Origin: Bacillota bacterium
Lineage (GTDB): Bacteria > Bacillota > Clostridia > Lachnospirales > Lachnospiraceae
Direction of reading: 5' to 3'
Assembly (NCBI GenBank): GCA_023436065.1
Contig: JAEZKU010000020.1
Span: 1-64,000 of the forward strand
DNA length: 64,000 bases
Shown: piece after piece, positions 25,771 to 35,001 of the stretch
Layout of the letters: every line of letters begins with the position of its first letter
Numbering within the stretch: the stretch's first letter is position 1
Made by a program: the position numbers and the translations under genes
The notes under the pieces: generated by a model
Databases searched by the model: none
Told to the model about the DNA's origin: nothing
Seen by the model: the letters and a program-made list of their open reading frames with translations, nothing else

Positions 25771-27012
25771 ATGGCGACAGTGAAACCTTTTCTATGCATC
25801 AGACCAAATGCAGAGGTAGCTCACCGAGTGGCGGCATTACCCTATGATGTCTATAACCGTAAGGAAGCCAAACAGGAGATCGAACGAGAACCCCTGTCAT
25901 TCTTAAAGATTGATCGGGCGGAGACCAATTTTCCTGATCAGGTGGATACCTATGATCCCTGTGTATATCAAAAAGCCAAAGAGCTGCTTGAGACGATGGG
26001 CAAGGAGGGTGTATTTCTTCAGGAAGAACAGGAATGCTACTATGTCTATGAGCTGACGATGGAAGGCCGTTCCCAGACCGGTCTGGTTGCCTGTGCCTCG
26101 ATTGATGACTACCTTGACAATACGATAAAGAAACACGAGAACACGCGCGAAGAAAAGGAAATTGACCGGATAAACCATGTGGATATTTGTAATGCTCAGA
26201 CCGGACCGATCTTTCTAGCATATCGGACACATGAGGTGATCAATCGGGTAGTGGAGGCTGTGAAAAATGAGCAGGCCTTATACAGCTTCACGGCTGTGGA
26301 TGGTATTACTCACAGGGTATGGAGAATTGCTGCCGGAGACAGGATGGAGGCGATCAGGAAAGCCTTCTGTGAGATTGACAGCATCTATATCGCTGACGGA
26401 CATCACCGGGCCGCCTCCGCTGTGAAGGTGGGCATAAAGAGAAGAAAGGAACACCCGGATTATTCAGGCAGTGAGGAGTTCAATTATTTTCTGTCAGTTT
26501 TATTTCCTCATGACCAGCTCATGATCATGCCTTACAATCGTACGGTAAAGGATTTAAATGGTCTGAGTAAGGAAGAATTTATTCAAAAAATTTCTGAGAA
26601 CTTTAGTGTGGAGTATCTGGGTACCGTGCCATTTGCACCGACGAGCAAAGCAACCTTTGGCATGTATATAAAGGATGGCTGGTATCGTCTGACTGCGAAG
26701 GAAGCACTGAGAGCCATTACGGATCCGGTAGCAGCGCTTGATGTATCCTTGCTGCAGGATTATCTGCTGCAGCCAATCTTGGGAATAGAGGACCCCAGGA
26801 CAGATAAAAGAATTGACTTTATCGGAGGCATAAGAGGTCTTAAGGAATTGGAGCGCAGGGTTGCGGAGGATATGGAGGTGGCGTTCTCCATGTATCCTAC
26901 TTCAATCGTTGAGCTCTTTGACGTATCAGATGCAGGAAAACTGATGCCACCCAAATCCACCTGGTTTGAGCCAAAGCTACGGAGCGGTTTATTTATTCAT
27001 CGCCTTTCCTAA
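25771..27012 (+). CDS. DUF1015 family protein
   Basis: A 413-residue protein of the DUF1015 family. Landmarks: KPFLCIRPNAEVAHRVAALPYDVYN at the N-terminus, YIADGHHRAASAVK near residue 210, and LPPKSTWFEPKLRSGLFIH-type C-terminus (here LMPPKSTWFEPK). The ADGHHR stretch resembles a ParB/Srx-like nucleotide-binding motif, and the family is related to the serine kinase SbnI/SerK group by sequence. It commonly follows serC-serA in Clostridia, as here, suggesting a link to serine metabolism. Enzymatic role not proven. Confidence 0.9.
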   Translation: MATVKPFLCIRPNAEVAHRVAALPYDVYNRKEAKQEIEREPLSFLKIDRAETNFPDQVDTYDPCVYQKAKELLETMGKEGVFLQEEQECYYVYELTMEGRSQTGLVACASIDDYLDNTIKKHENTREEKEIDRINHVDICNAQTGPIFLAYRTHEVINRVVEAVKNEQALYSFTAVDGITHRVWRIAAGDRMEAIRKAFCEIDSIYIADGHHRAASAVKVGIKRRKEHPDYSGSEEFNYFLSVLFPHDQLMIMPYNRTVKDLNGLSKEEFIQKISENFSVEYLGTVPFAPTSKATFGMYIKDGWYRLTAKEALRAITDPVAALDVSLLQDYLLQPILGIEDPRTDKRIDFIGGIRGLKELERRVAEDMEVAFSMYPTSIVELFDVSDAGKLMPPKSTWFEPKLRSGLFIHRLS

Positions 27013-27042
27013 GCGTATTTATAAACAGAAAAGGTTGAAAGC

Positions 27043-27071
27043 TTGGATTTTTTTTGAAAAAGTGGTATAAT
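27043..27071 (+). promoter_or_regulatory. Rubrerythrin promoter
   Basis: TTGGAT (27043-27048), 17-base spacer, TATAAT (27066-27071). Confidence 0.75.
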
Positions 27072-27075
27072 ATAT

Positions 27076-27129
27076 AAGGGTACTCATACTATGTCACTCG
27101 GTCAGAGTGCTATAGAGCAGAGTACTCTT
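27076..27129 (+). promoter_or_regulatory. Stem-loop at the 5' end of rubrerythrin mRNA
   Basis: AAGGGTACTC (27076-27085) pairs with GAGTACTCTT (27120-27129) with one mismatch, enclosing an inner CACTC/GAGTG hairpin (about 27095-27108). It begins at the predicted transcription start and may stabilise the mRNA or control it. Confidence 0.5.
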
Positions 27130-27164
27130 ATTTCATAAAATTTTTAATCGAAGGAGGATTTATA

Positions 27165-27758
27165 ATGGCAAATTTACGTGGTACGAAGACATTGGAGAAC
27201 TTAATGAAATCCTTTGCGGGAGAATCCCAGGCTAGAATGAGATATACTTATTTTGCATCCGTTGCCGGGAAAGAAGGCTATAAGCAAATACAGAATATTT
27301 TTCAGGAGACAGCCGACAACGAGAAGGAACATGCGAAGGTATTTATGAAGCTTGCTCTTGAACATTTGGATGGTGAAAATCCTGCGCCGGTTGAAATCAA
27401 TGCAACATATCCCTTTGCTTATGGTGATACGATAGCCAATTTAAAGTCTGCTGCAGCGGGTGAACACGAAGAAGCTGAACTTGATTATCCTGCTTTTGCA
27501 AAGACAGCCAAGGAAGAAGGATTTCCTGATATTGCTACCCGTTTTCAGCTGATTGCCAAGGTTGAGAAGCATCATGAGGAAAGATATCTTAAGCTTCTTA
27601 AGAACCTTGAGGACGGTACCGTATTCAAGAAGGATGGTAAAGTATTCTGGAAATGCATCAATTGCGGATATATTCATGAGGGAGATGCGGCTCCGAATAT
27701 ATGTCCTACCTGTCAGCATCCGCAGGGATATTTTCAGTTATTGGATGACTGCTTCTAA
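27165..27758 (+). CDS. rbr: Rubrerythrin
   Basis: A 197-residue peroxide-scavenging protein of anaerobes. The N-terminal ferritin-like diiron domain (1-145) shows the ligands in AGESQARMRYTYFA, ETADNEKEHAKVF and a third set in IAKVEKHHEERY. The C-terminal rubredoxin-like domain (about 155-197) has two Cys pairs: CINCGYIHEGDAAPNICPTC. It reduces hydrogen peroxide to water with electrons from NADH-linked carriers. AAGGAGG precedes ATG 27165; own promoter, own terminator. Confidence 0.97.
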   Translation: MANLRGTKTLENLMKSFAGESQARMRYTYFASVAGKEGYKQIQNIFQETADNEKEHAKVFMKLALEHLDGENPAPVEINATYPFAYGDTIANLKSAAAGEHEEAELDYPAFAKTAKEEGFPDIATRFQLIAKVEKHHEERYLKLLKNLEDGTVFKKDGKVFWKCINCGYIHEGDAAPNICPTCQHPQGYFQLLDDCF

Positions 27759-27780
27759 TATAGTAATAATTGATTATCAT

Positions 27781-27812
27781 CGGCACAGAATGCATGTTCT
27801 GTGCCGATTTTT
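27781..27812 (+). terminator. Rubrerythrin terminator
   Basis: CGGCACAGAA (27781-27790), 6-base loop, perfect complement TTCTGTGCCG (27797-27806), then ATTTTT. Confidence 0.92.
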
Positions 27813-28039
27813 AAATTAAATATCCATTAAAATACTATAAGATTTGTTGTAATTATTCATTTGATTTGATAGAATATTCAAGAATATCCGATATATTCCA
27901 TTTCATATACCAGTACTTGAGAGTAAGGTGGTGATATATGTTTACGAATGACACGGCAGGATGGGAGAATGTCTGTGTAAAAGATGAGCTGGGAAGATCG
28001 CGGTATCGGTATTCTAATAATTATGAAAGCAGGGGAAAA

Positions 28040-31000
28040 ATGAAAAGAAAGTTTTTACTATTATGTGTAGCGTTTTTGCTATTCACAACCTTGTTTGTGC
28101 CTGCTAAGTCGGTACAGGCCGCAGACAAAGCAGTACCTAAAGTCGGAGAGAAAATCTCCGGATTTGTTGTAGAGAAAGTAAAGTATGATTCTGCAACAAA
28201 TGCAACTAATATTATGTTCGAGCATAAAAAGACGGGAGCAAGGCTGCTTGTGATCAATAATAATGATACAAACAGAGGGTTTTCCATTAAGTTCAATACT
28301 CCCGCGGATAATGATGAGGGGACCAACCATATCATAGAGCATTCCGTTCTGGCGGGAAGTAAGAAATATCATAGTAATTTTTTGGTAACGGATCTCTCTA
28401 ATACTACATATGTATCCTTTGTCAATGCCTTTACCTCCAAGAACATGACGATGTTTCCGATTTGTTCAAAAAGTGAAGAGCAGCTGTTGAAATCAGCGGA
28501 TATTTATCTTGATGCAGTATTCAACCCGTTGATGGTTACCGATCGAAAGATATTCGAGAGGGAAGCTTGGCGCTATGAGTTAAGTGCTCTCGATGGTGAA
28601 TTGACCAGAAACGGAATCGTATACAATGAGATGCAGGGGAACTATGGTAATATCGAAATGGTTGCCGGCTTTAATGCTGAGAAAGCAATCTTCCCGGACA
28701 GTAATCAGAGCAATAATTCCGGTGGTGATCCAAAAGCAATTCCGGAGCTGACCTACGAAGAGCTTAAGGCAACCTATAAAAAGAATTATCATCCGTCCAA
28801 TTCCTTTATCGTTCTTTACGGTGATCTGGATTACAAGGCATTCTTAAAAATGATTGATAAGGAATACCTCTCCACTTACAGCAAGAAGTACTATAGCATA
28901 AGCAGATCTACCCAGAAGCCCTTTCAGAAGTTAGTTGAAAAGACCTACAGCTTTCCTGTAGCAAAGGGTAGTAATACCAAGAAGCAGGCTGTGATTGACC
29001 TTGTATTTGCAACAGAGGACATTAAGAAAATGGGTGGACAGAACTTTGTTGAACTGGACACAGCAATTTCTCTTCTTAATATGAATAATTCACCCATCAA
29101 GCAGGCAATGGCAAAGAGCGGTATTGCTGAGTCTTACAATATAGAGCTGAGTACCAATTCCTTTCAGCCGACCATACACTTTATCGCGACCAAAGCAGAT
29201 GAGACCAGAAAAAAGGATTTTTATAATCTGGTAATGAAAGAATTAAAACTGATTGTGAAGAATGGTCTGGATACGGAATTAGTGAAGTCCTCCCTTCGTT
29301 ATCTCGATTTTCAGAAGGCAATCGGCAGTACTGAGAGCAGTGCGTTCATAGGATTGAGTTCGGCCAATATGAAGGATGTTCTTTTTGAGGATGCTTTGAT
29401 CGATTATAACAGCTATCGCGAGACGATAGTGAAAAATCTTCCCAAGAAAGAGCTTGAAAAGGAAATCGAGAAACGAATTGTAAATAATACCTTTGCAGCA
29501 CTCACTGTTACAGTTCCGAAAGCCGGGCTCCTGGAACAGCAACAGAAGAAGCTGACAAAAGAATTGGCAGCAAAGAAGGCCTCGATGTCTAAGAAAGAGT
29601 TAACTGCATTAATCAAAAGGACAGAGGAAATCAAGGCTTGGAATGATGAAAAGACCTCTGACGAGGTATTGAAGTCTTTAAGAGCAGTTTCCTTAAAAGA
29701 CCTTAAGGTAGATGTGAAAAAGCGTGAGGTTGAGCAGGCTACGGTGGATAAGGCCACAGTATTGACAACTACTGCAGATGTTGATTCCATCGGAGCAGCA
29801 CAATTTAGCTTTGATATCAGTCATCTTACTGCAGAAGAGTTGCTATATCTGCAATTCTATAGTCAGATGATCAGTAACGGTATGCCTACCTCGAACAGGG
29901 CAGAAGGCCAGGTATTGAGTGAAATGGCGCAAAAGGCATATGGTCTGAGCAATTCCGTCTCAGTTTTATATAGGGATGGAAAGGCTACCGGTGCTTATCC
30001 GGCTTATAGCATGAGTTATTATGCCTTCGACACCGATTTTAAGGATGTCTTCGATTTGACTGCAGATATACTCCTTAGAACTGATCTTGAAAATACTCAG
30101 ACCTATGGTATAAGAACAGCATCTCAGATCAAAGCGCAATACCAACAGCAGTTTGCCGATCCGATTAATTTTGCATTAGTGCGCTCTTTGGCATATACCA
30201 GTCTTGCTTATCGATATGCGAATTATATTACCGGCCTGGATTACTATAATTTTGTGATAGCTCTGGAGGATAAACTGGCCAGTGATCCTGCTGCTGTTGC
30301 CAAGAAGCTGGCAGAGGTTCGTACAAAGGCATTTAATAAAGGCAATCTGACTGTTCTTTTCGCAGGTAATACCGATACAAAGATGTCTTTCACAGCATCG
30401 TTGACAGACTTTACTAAGCAGCTGCCGGATCAGACCTATGAAAAAGCTGAGGTTAAGTTACCTGTTCCTGATAAAAGAGAGGCACTGGCAACCAATACCA
30501 CAGTACAGTACGTCGGTGCGAATTCCGCTTTGGCTGCCAATGGAGTACCTTATAGCGGTAAGATGGACGTAATCAATAATATTCTCAATAGTTTGATGCT
30601 TGTTCCGGAAATCCGATTGAAGGGTGGAGCATATGGTGCCGGTGCAGTAGCAGATACGGATAATTATTATGTATATACCTATCGCGACAGTAATTTTGTG
30701 AATTCGCTAAAGGTAATCGGAACTACGGATGAATTCTTAAAATCAGTTACACCATATCTGACCGAGGATACTCTTGAAAGCTATAAGCTTTCGGCCTTTG
30801 CTACAGCAAGTCCGGTTACGAATGAGCTGATAGACGCTATCCAGACTCTGATTCGTCAGAAGAATGGTTTTTCTGCTCAGTTTATGATAGATTATCTGTC
30901 ACAAATCAAGGATACTACAATGGCTGATTTTGAGACCTACGCCGGTTATATGGAAAAGCTTAATCAGGAAATGAACTATGTTGTTGTTGCAGATCCTGCA

Positions 31001-31054
31001 ACAATAGAAGCAAATAAGGATCTGTTTGATAAAGTAATTTATCTTCAAAAGTAA
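28040..31054 (+). CDS. Secreted M16 metallopeptidase (presequence-protease-like)
   Basis: About 1004 residues if started at ATG 28040, where an ordinary signal peptide begins (MKRKFLLLCVAFLLF, cleavage near SVQAADK). An ATG at 27938 with a good AAGGTGG site would add 34 residues and bury the signal. The inverted zinc motif HIIEH (HxxEH) lies in GTNHIIEHSVLAGSKKY, and the third ligand Glu is probably in GIVYNEMQGNYGN. Four homologous ~250-residue halves plus a helical linker (about 510-570) match the M16C/PreP type, which degrades unstructured peptides. Most bacterial homologues are cytosolic; this one seems to be exported. Confidence 0.9.
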   Translation: MKRKFLLLCVAFLLFTTLFVPAKSVQAADKAVPKVGEKISGFVVEKVKYDSATNATNIMFEHKKTGARLLVINNNDTNRGFSIKFNTPADNDEGTNHIIEHSVLAGSKKYHSNFLVTDLSNTTYVSFVNAFTSKNMTMFPICSKSEEQLLKSADIYLDAVFNPLMVTDRKIFEREAWRYELSALDGELTRNGIVYNEMQGNYGNIEMVAGFNAEKAIFPDSNQSNNSGGDPKAIPELTYEELKATYKKNYHPSNSFIVLYGDLDYKAFLKMIDKEYLSTYSKKYYSISRSTQKPFQKLVEKTYSFPVAKGSNTKKQAVIDLVFATEDIKKMGGQNFVELDTAISLLNMNNSPIKQAMAKSGIAESYNIELSTNSFQPTIHFIATKADETRKKDFYNLVMKELKLIVKNGLDTELVKSSLRYLDFQKAIGSTESSAFIGLSSANMKDVLFEDALIDYNSYRETIVKNLPKKELEKEIEKRIVNNTFAALTVTVPKAGLLEQQQKKLTKELAAKKASMSKKELTALIKRTEEIKAWNDEKTSDEVLKSLRAVSLKDLKVDVKKREVEQATVDKATVLTTTADVDSIGAAQFSFDISHLTAEELLYLQFYSQMISNGMPTSNRAEGQVLSEMAQKAYGLSNSVSVLYRDGKATGAYPAYSMSYYAFDTDFKDVFDLTADILLRTDLENTQTYGIRTASQIKAQYQQQFADPINFALVRSLAYTSLAYRYANYITGLDYYNFVIALEDKLASDPAAVAKKLAEVRTKAFNKGNLTVLFAGNTDTKMSFTASLTDFTKQLPDQTYEKAEVKLPVPDKREALATNTTVQYVGANSALAANGVPYSGKMDVINNILNSLMLVPEIRLKGGAYGAGAVADTDNYYVYTYRDSNFVNSLKVIGTTDEFLKSVTPYLTEDTLESYKLSAFATASPVTNELIDAIQTLIRQKNGFSAQFMIDYLSQIKDTTMADFETYAGYMEKLNQEMNYVVVADPATIEANKDLFDKVIYLQK

Positions 31055-31068
31055 ATAAGCTTTCATTG

Positions 31069-31108
31069 CGCAGCCTGTGAGGTATCCCATCCCACGGGCT
31101 GCGTTTTT
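31069..31108 (+). terminator. Terminator after M16 gene
   Basis: CGCAGCC (31069-31075) pairs with GGCTGCG (31097-31103), followed by TTTTT; inner CTGTG/CACGG pairing extends the stem. Confidence 0.85.
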
Positions 31109-31297
31109 AAGACAAAATGCAATTACTGATAATGACATTAATTTCAATATGAACTGATTAATTCATAATAATTTCACTTTCTAATTATATTCTTGTGTGA
31201 TAGAATATAGGAAGTCGTTGAGAAAACTCTTCTTATATTAATAAAGATACCGCTTAGCGGCATCATATATCGAAAAGGGAAAGGGATTGGTGTAATA

Positions 31298-31957
31298 ATG
31301 AGTAATCTGTTTAATTTGGAAAATCCGGTTTTTTCATTTTTGAGCAAAGCCTGCGATGTTATTATATTAAGTCTGATATGGATTGTATTATGCATCCCGA
31401 TTGTCACAATCGGACCGAACAATACGGCGATGTATTATGCGGTGGTAAAGGTGGTCAGAAGAGAACGGGGATATCTGCTCCGGGAGTTCTTCAAATCCTT
31501 TAAACTGAATTTTAAAAAGGGATTAATTATTGGAGTTTTTCTTACTCTAACCTACGTCGTTCTGGGCTTTGACCTGATGTGGGCATGGAGTAACCTAAAG
31601 AACGGAGGAACCAAAGGATCGATACTCCTCGGAATATTTGCAGCGATTTCTATCCTCGTAGTTTGCTTTTCCCTTTATGTATTCCCGATCCTGTCAAGAT
31701 TTGAAATGTCCATCAAGCAGATGGTGAAAGCCTCCATATTTATGTCTATCAGGCATTTACCTTCTACGATTGCAATGATTATCATTACCGCGGCAGGTAT
31801 TTTGCTGGTATATATTCTTCCTTTGTTATTCTTTATATTACCCGGGGCGATCGTTCTTTTGAATTCCTTACTGATGGAAAGGGTTTTCAAGAAATATATG
31901 CCAAAAGCTGAAACGGAAGAGGAAAATACAAGTAAGGACGAGTGGTACCTCGAATAA
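31298..31957 (+). CDS. YesL-like (DUF624) membrane protein
   Basis: A 219-residue integral membrane protein with about five transmembrane helices (near 17-40, 72-95, 105-130, 145-170, 172-195). The opening LENPVFSFLSKACDVIILSLIWIVLCIPIVTIGP is the DUF624/YesL hallmark. Relatives are often found with carbohydrate ABC transporters, but none is adjacent here. Acidic C-terminal tail. The role is unknown. Confidence 0.88.
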   Translation: MSNLFNLENPVFSFLSKACDVIILSLIWIVLCIPIVTIGPNNTAMYYAVVKVVRRERGYLLREFFKSFKLNFKKGLIIGVFLTLTYVVLGFDLMWAWSNLKNGGTKGSILLGIFAAISILVVCFSLYVFPILSRFEMSIKQMVKASIFMSIRHLPSTIAMIIITAAGILLVYILPLLFFILPGAIVLLNSLLMERVFKKYMPKAETEEENTSKDEWYLE

Positions 31958-32098
31958 TGAATTGATTTTGCTTATATTGTTATTCATTTCGTATATCAAT
32001 TTGAATATTTGGGGATGCTTTCAGTCATTTTTCATAAAAAATAAAAAAGTTAAAAATAATGCTTCACTTTTTTATGAAAACATGATATATACTTATAT

Positions 32099-32156
32099 TA
32101 TAATATTTTAACTCACGGAGCAAAGGTGTTCTCAATTTTTTTGAGGACACTTTTTT
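32099..32156 (+). promoter_or_regulatory. Promoter-proximal terminator in the glnN leader (possible attenuator)
   Basis: A TATAAT at 32099-32104 is followed by GTGTTCTCAA (32126-32135), T5 loop, TTGAGGACAC (32141-32150) and six T. This terminator precedes glnN by 95 bases with no gene upstream to end, which suggests conditional read-through. No -35 of good match was found. Confidence 0.5.
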
Positions 32157-32251
32157 CATAATAGCATAGCATGTGAAGTTCCATGAGTATGAAAAATCGG
32201 CGTATAAGGGAATGATTAATCGCCGTGTATAACCATGAAGGGGGATTTGGT

Positions 32252-34360
32252 ATGTCTGAAAAATTAACTGAACTTTTTGGAACCGATGTATTTAACGAAG
32301 CAACCATGGTAGAACGTCTACCGAAGAAAACATTTGCGGCTTTAAAGAAGACAATCGAGAATGGCGAGGATCTGGATCCGAATGTAGCTGAGGTGGTAGC
32401 GAATGCGATGAAGGATTGGGCGATTGAGAGAGGTGCAACACACTATACTCATTGGTTCCAGCCTTTAACCGGAATTACAGCTGAAAAACATGATTCCTTT
32501 ATCAGCCCCACACAGGATGGCAAGATTATCATGGAATTCTCAGGTAAAGAGTTAATTAAGGGCGAACCCGATGCTTCCTCCTTCCCGTCAGGTGGTCTGA
32601 GAGCTACCTTCGAAGCAAGAGGATATACAGCTTGGGATTGTACTTCACCTGCTTTCTTAAGAGAAGATGCGGCAGGAGTTACACTTTGCATCCCTACAGC
32701 CTTCTGCTCCTATACAGGAGAAGCACTGGATATGAAGACCCCTTTACTTCGTTCCATGGAAGCACTCAGTACTCAGGCAGTCAGAGTTATGAAGTTATTC
32801 GGCCATGACAATGTGAAGAGAGTAACAGCTTCCGTTGGTCCTGAGCAGGAATACTTTTTAGTTGATAAAGCAAAATACTTAAAGAGAGATGACCTGATCT
32901 TCTCCGGCAGAACCTTATTCGGTGCTATGCCTCCGAAGGGCCAGGAGTTAGATGATCACTATTTCGGAAGCATCAAGGAAAGAGTTGCTTCCTTCATGAA
33001 GGAATTGAACATCGAGCTTTGGAAGATGGGTGTTACCGCGAAGACACAGCATAATGAGGTTGCTCCTGCACAGCATGAGTTGGCACCGATCTATGCTTCC
33101 GCTAATATCGCTACAGACCACAACCAGTTGGTTATGGAATGTATGAAGAAGGTTGCTAACCGTCATAACCTTGCATGCCTGCTTCATGAGAAGCCCTTCG
33201 CAGGTGTGAATGGTTCCGGTAAGCATGACAACTGGTCCATGGTTACCGACACAGGTAAGAACTTACTTGATCCCGGTAAGACTCCTCACGAGAATGTACA
33301 GTTCCTGTTAATGCTTGCAGTAGTATTAAAAGCTGTTGATGTTCATGCTGATCTGCTTCGTGTAGCAGCTGCAAATCCCGGCAACGATCACAGACTTGGT
33401 GCGAACGAGGCACCTCCTGCAATCATCTCCGTATTCCTTGGAGAGCAGCTTGAGGATGTAATCACACAGCTGATTGAGACAGGCGAAGCTAAGAGCAGTA
33501 AAGACGGCGGTAAGATGAATGTAGGTGTTCACACTATTCCTGAATTCAAGAAGGATGCTACAGACAGAAACCGTACTTCACCTTTTGCATTTACCGGTAA
33601 TAAATTCGAATTTCGTATGGTTGGTTCTTCCATGTCCATCGGAACAGCGAATACCGTTCTCAATACTATCGTAGCAGATGTTCTCTGCGAGGTAGCTGAT
33701 GCCCTTGAGAAGGCAACTGATTTTGATGTAGCAGTTCATGATCTGATCAAGAAGTTGCTTACAGATCATAATAGAATCATCTTCAATGGCAATGGTTATG
33801 CAGAGGCATGGGTAGAGGAAGCAACAAGAAGAGGACTTCCGAATATCAAATGTATGGTTGAAGCTATCCCTGCACTGACCACTGATAAGGCTGTTACCTT
33901 ATTTGGCAAGCATCATGTATTCTCTTCCGTAGAGCTGCATTCCCGTGCGGAGATCATGTTTGAGGCTTATGCTAAGGCAATCAACATTGAAGCTAAGACT
34001 ATGATTTCTATGGCTAAAGCAAAATACATTCCTGCTGTTATCAACTATACCAAGAGCCTTGCGGATTCCATCAATGCGGTTAAGGCAGCTGTAGCGGATG
34101 CTGATGTCAGTGTACAGAGCAGTTTATTAACAGAGGTTTCAAGCTTACTGGCAAAAGCTCAGGCTGCTGTAAAGAAGCTTGAGAGAATAACCTCTGAAGC
34201 AGCAGCAATCGCAGAGGTATGCGATATGGCAAAGGCATACTACGAGAAGGTTGTTCCTGCTATGGCAGAGCTCAGAGCACCGATCGATGCTTTGGAAGTA
34301 GTGGTAGATAAGGAATTATGGCCGGTACCTACCTACGGCGATCTTTTATTTGAGGTATAA
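32252..34360 (+). CDS. glnN: Glutamine synthetase type III
   Basis: A 702-residue GSIII that joins ammonia to glutamate with ATP. Start ATG 32252 (GAAGGGGGA upstream); GTG 32225 is unlikely. The length fits GSIII (about 700), not GSI (about 450). FSGKELIKGEPDASSFPSGG is the GSIII N-terminal signature. The active site shows QHNEVAPAQHELAPIY (metal ligands) and KPFAGVNGSGKHDNWS (ATP/glutamate site). The C-terminal ~150 residues are the helical GSIII-specific extension. Single gene with its own leader and terminator; dodecamer in the cytosol. Confidence 0.96.
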   Translation: MSEKLTELFGTDVFNEATMVERLPKKTFAALKKTIENGEDLDPNVAEVVANAMKDWAIERGATHYTHWFQPLTGITAEKHDSFISPTQDGKIIMEFSGKELIKGEPDASSFPSGGLRATFEARGYTAWDCTSPAFLREDAAGVTLCIPTAFCSYTGEALDMKTPLLRSMEALSTQAVRVMKLFGHDNVKRVTASVGPEQEYFLVDKAKYLKRDDLIFSGRTLFGAMPPKGQELDDHYFGSIKERVASFMKELNIELWKMGVTAKTQHNEVAPAQHELAPIYASANIATDHNQLVMECMKKVANRHNLACLLHEKPFAGVNGSGKHDNWSMVTDTGKNLLDPGKTPHENVQFLLMLAVVLKAVDVHADLLRVAAANPGNDHRLGANEAPPAIISVFLGEQLEDVITQLIETGEAKSSKDGGKMNVGVHTIPEFKKDATDRNRTSPFAFTGNKFEFRMVGSSMSIGTANTVLNTIVADVLCEVADALEKATDFDVAVHDLIKKLLTDHNRIIFNGNGYAEAWVEEATRRGLPNIKCMVEAIPALTTDKAVTLFGKHHVFSSVELHSRAEIMFEAYAKAINIEAKTMISMAKAKYIPAVINYTKSLADSINAVKAAVADADVSVQSSLLTEVSSLLAKAQAAVKKLERITSEAAAIAEVCDMAKAYYEKVVPAMAELRAPIDALEVVVDKELWPVPTYGDLLFEV

Positions 34361-34416
34361 GATAAAGAACTTCGTATCTTTATCAGGAGATTAGAATATA
34401 TTTTCATATGATAAGG

Positions 34417-34459
34417 CTGTCCCCTATTCGGCTATTGCCGGATAGGGGACAGTTCTTAT
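34417..34459 (+). terminator. glnN terminator
   Basis: CTGTCCCCTATTCGG (34417-34431) pairs with CCGGATAGGGGACAG (34438-34452) with one wobble, then TTCTTATTT. A smaller GATAAAGA/TCTTTATC hairpin lies at 34361-34384. Confidence 0.85.
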
Positions 34460-34514
34460 TTATGGCATATGAAGTGATTCATCAATAGTTCATGGTTCAT
34501 TATTTATGTATAAA

Positions 34515-34606
34515 GATGTCGATGGTTTTGATATTTGAATATAGGTGTTGTCGATATGTGATTTAAGGTGTTGTCGATATGAAAGTAAAAGTGTTGTCGG
34601 AAAATG
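34515..34606. repeat. Short repeats with 23-bp period
   Basis: AGGTGTTGTCGATATG occurs at 34543-34558 and 34566-34581; a diverged copy starts at 34589, and a partial one (TGTCGAT) near 34517. Resembles mobile-element end repeats; no ORF is present. Confidence 0.6.
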
Positions 34607-34635
34607 AGTAAAGTTACTGCCGGTATGTTTGAGTA

Positions 34636-34743
34636 AAGTGTAAAAACACCGTAGGTGCTTTCCGGATATAAGGCTGTGCTATGCAAGCTTGCTATTAAGA
34701 GCATGGTCTTATATCAGGAAAACATGCGAAGCATTTTACACTT
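34636..34743. repeat. Long imperfect inverted repeat (108 bp)
   Basis: Left arm 34636-34680 and right arm 34700-34743 are complementary over about 44 positions with scattered differences, both ends reading AAGTGTAAAA inward. The loop holds a GCAAGCTTGC palindrome (34683-34692). Could be a MITE-like element or a stable RNA hairpin. It lies in the 640-bp gap between glnN and fabT, which has no convincing gene. Confidence 0.7.
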
Positions 34744-34861
34744 TATTTATATAGCAGTCAGATACAGATTTTACGATGTTTCGTTTCATAATAGATCGAA
34801 TCGCCTTAAATTATGTCGGTTAATAACATATGTCGTGCGGTCAGTTTGATGCAAATTTGTC

Positions 34862-34890
34862 TTGACAAATCTTACAACATGCTATATATT
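34862..34890 (+). promoter_or_regulatory. fab operon promoter
   Basis: TTGACA (34862-34867), 17-base spacer, TATATT (34885-34890). It reads toward fabT with a leader of about 105 bases. Confidence 0.85.
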
Positions 34891-34904
34891 TTGAATATCA
34901 AACT
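34888..34904. promoter_or_regulatory. FabT-type operator
   Basis: TTTGA-ATA-TCAAA (34890-34902) matches the known FabT palindrome TTTGATTATCAAA from streptococci in spacing and arms. It overlaps the end of the -10 box and the start site, so a bound repressor would block transcription. Confidence 0.75.
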
Positions 34905-35001
34905 ATTTGTAATACAAAATATATTTAGAATGTCTTATGAAACATTACGAGTGACGAATGCATCTGGATATGTTTATAAGCAGTTCCCGGGAGTGAAGCA
35001 T

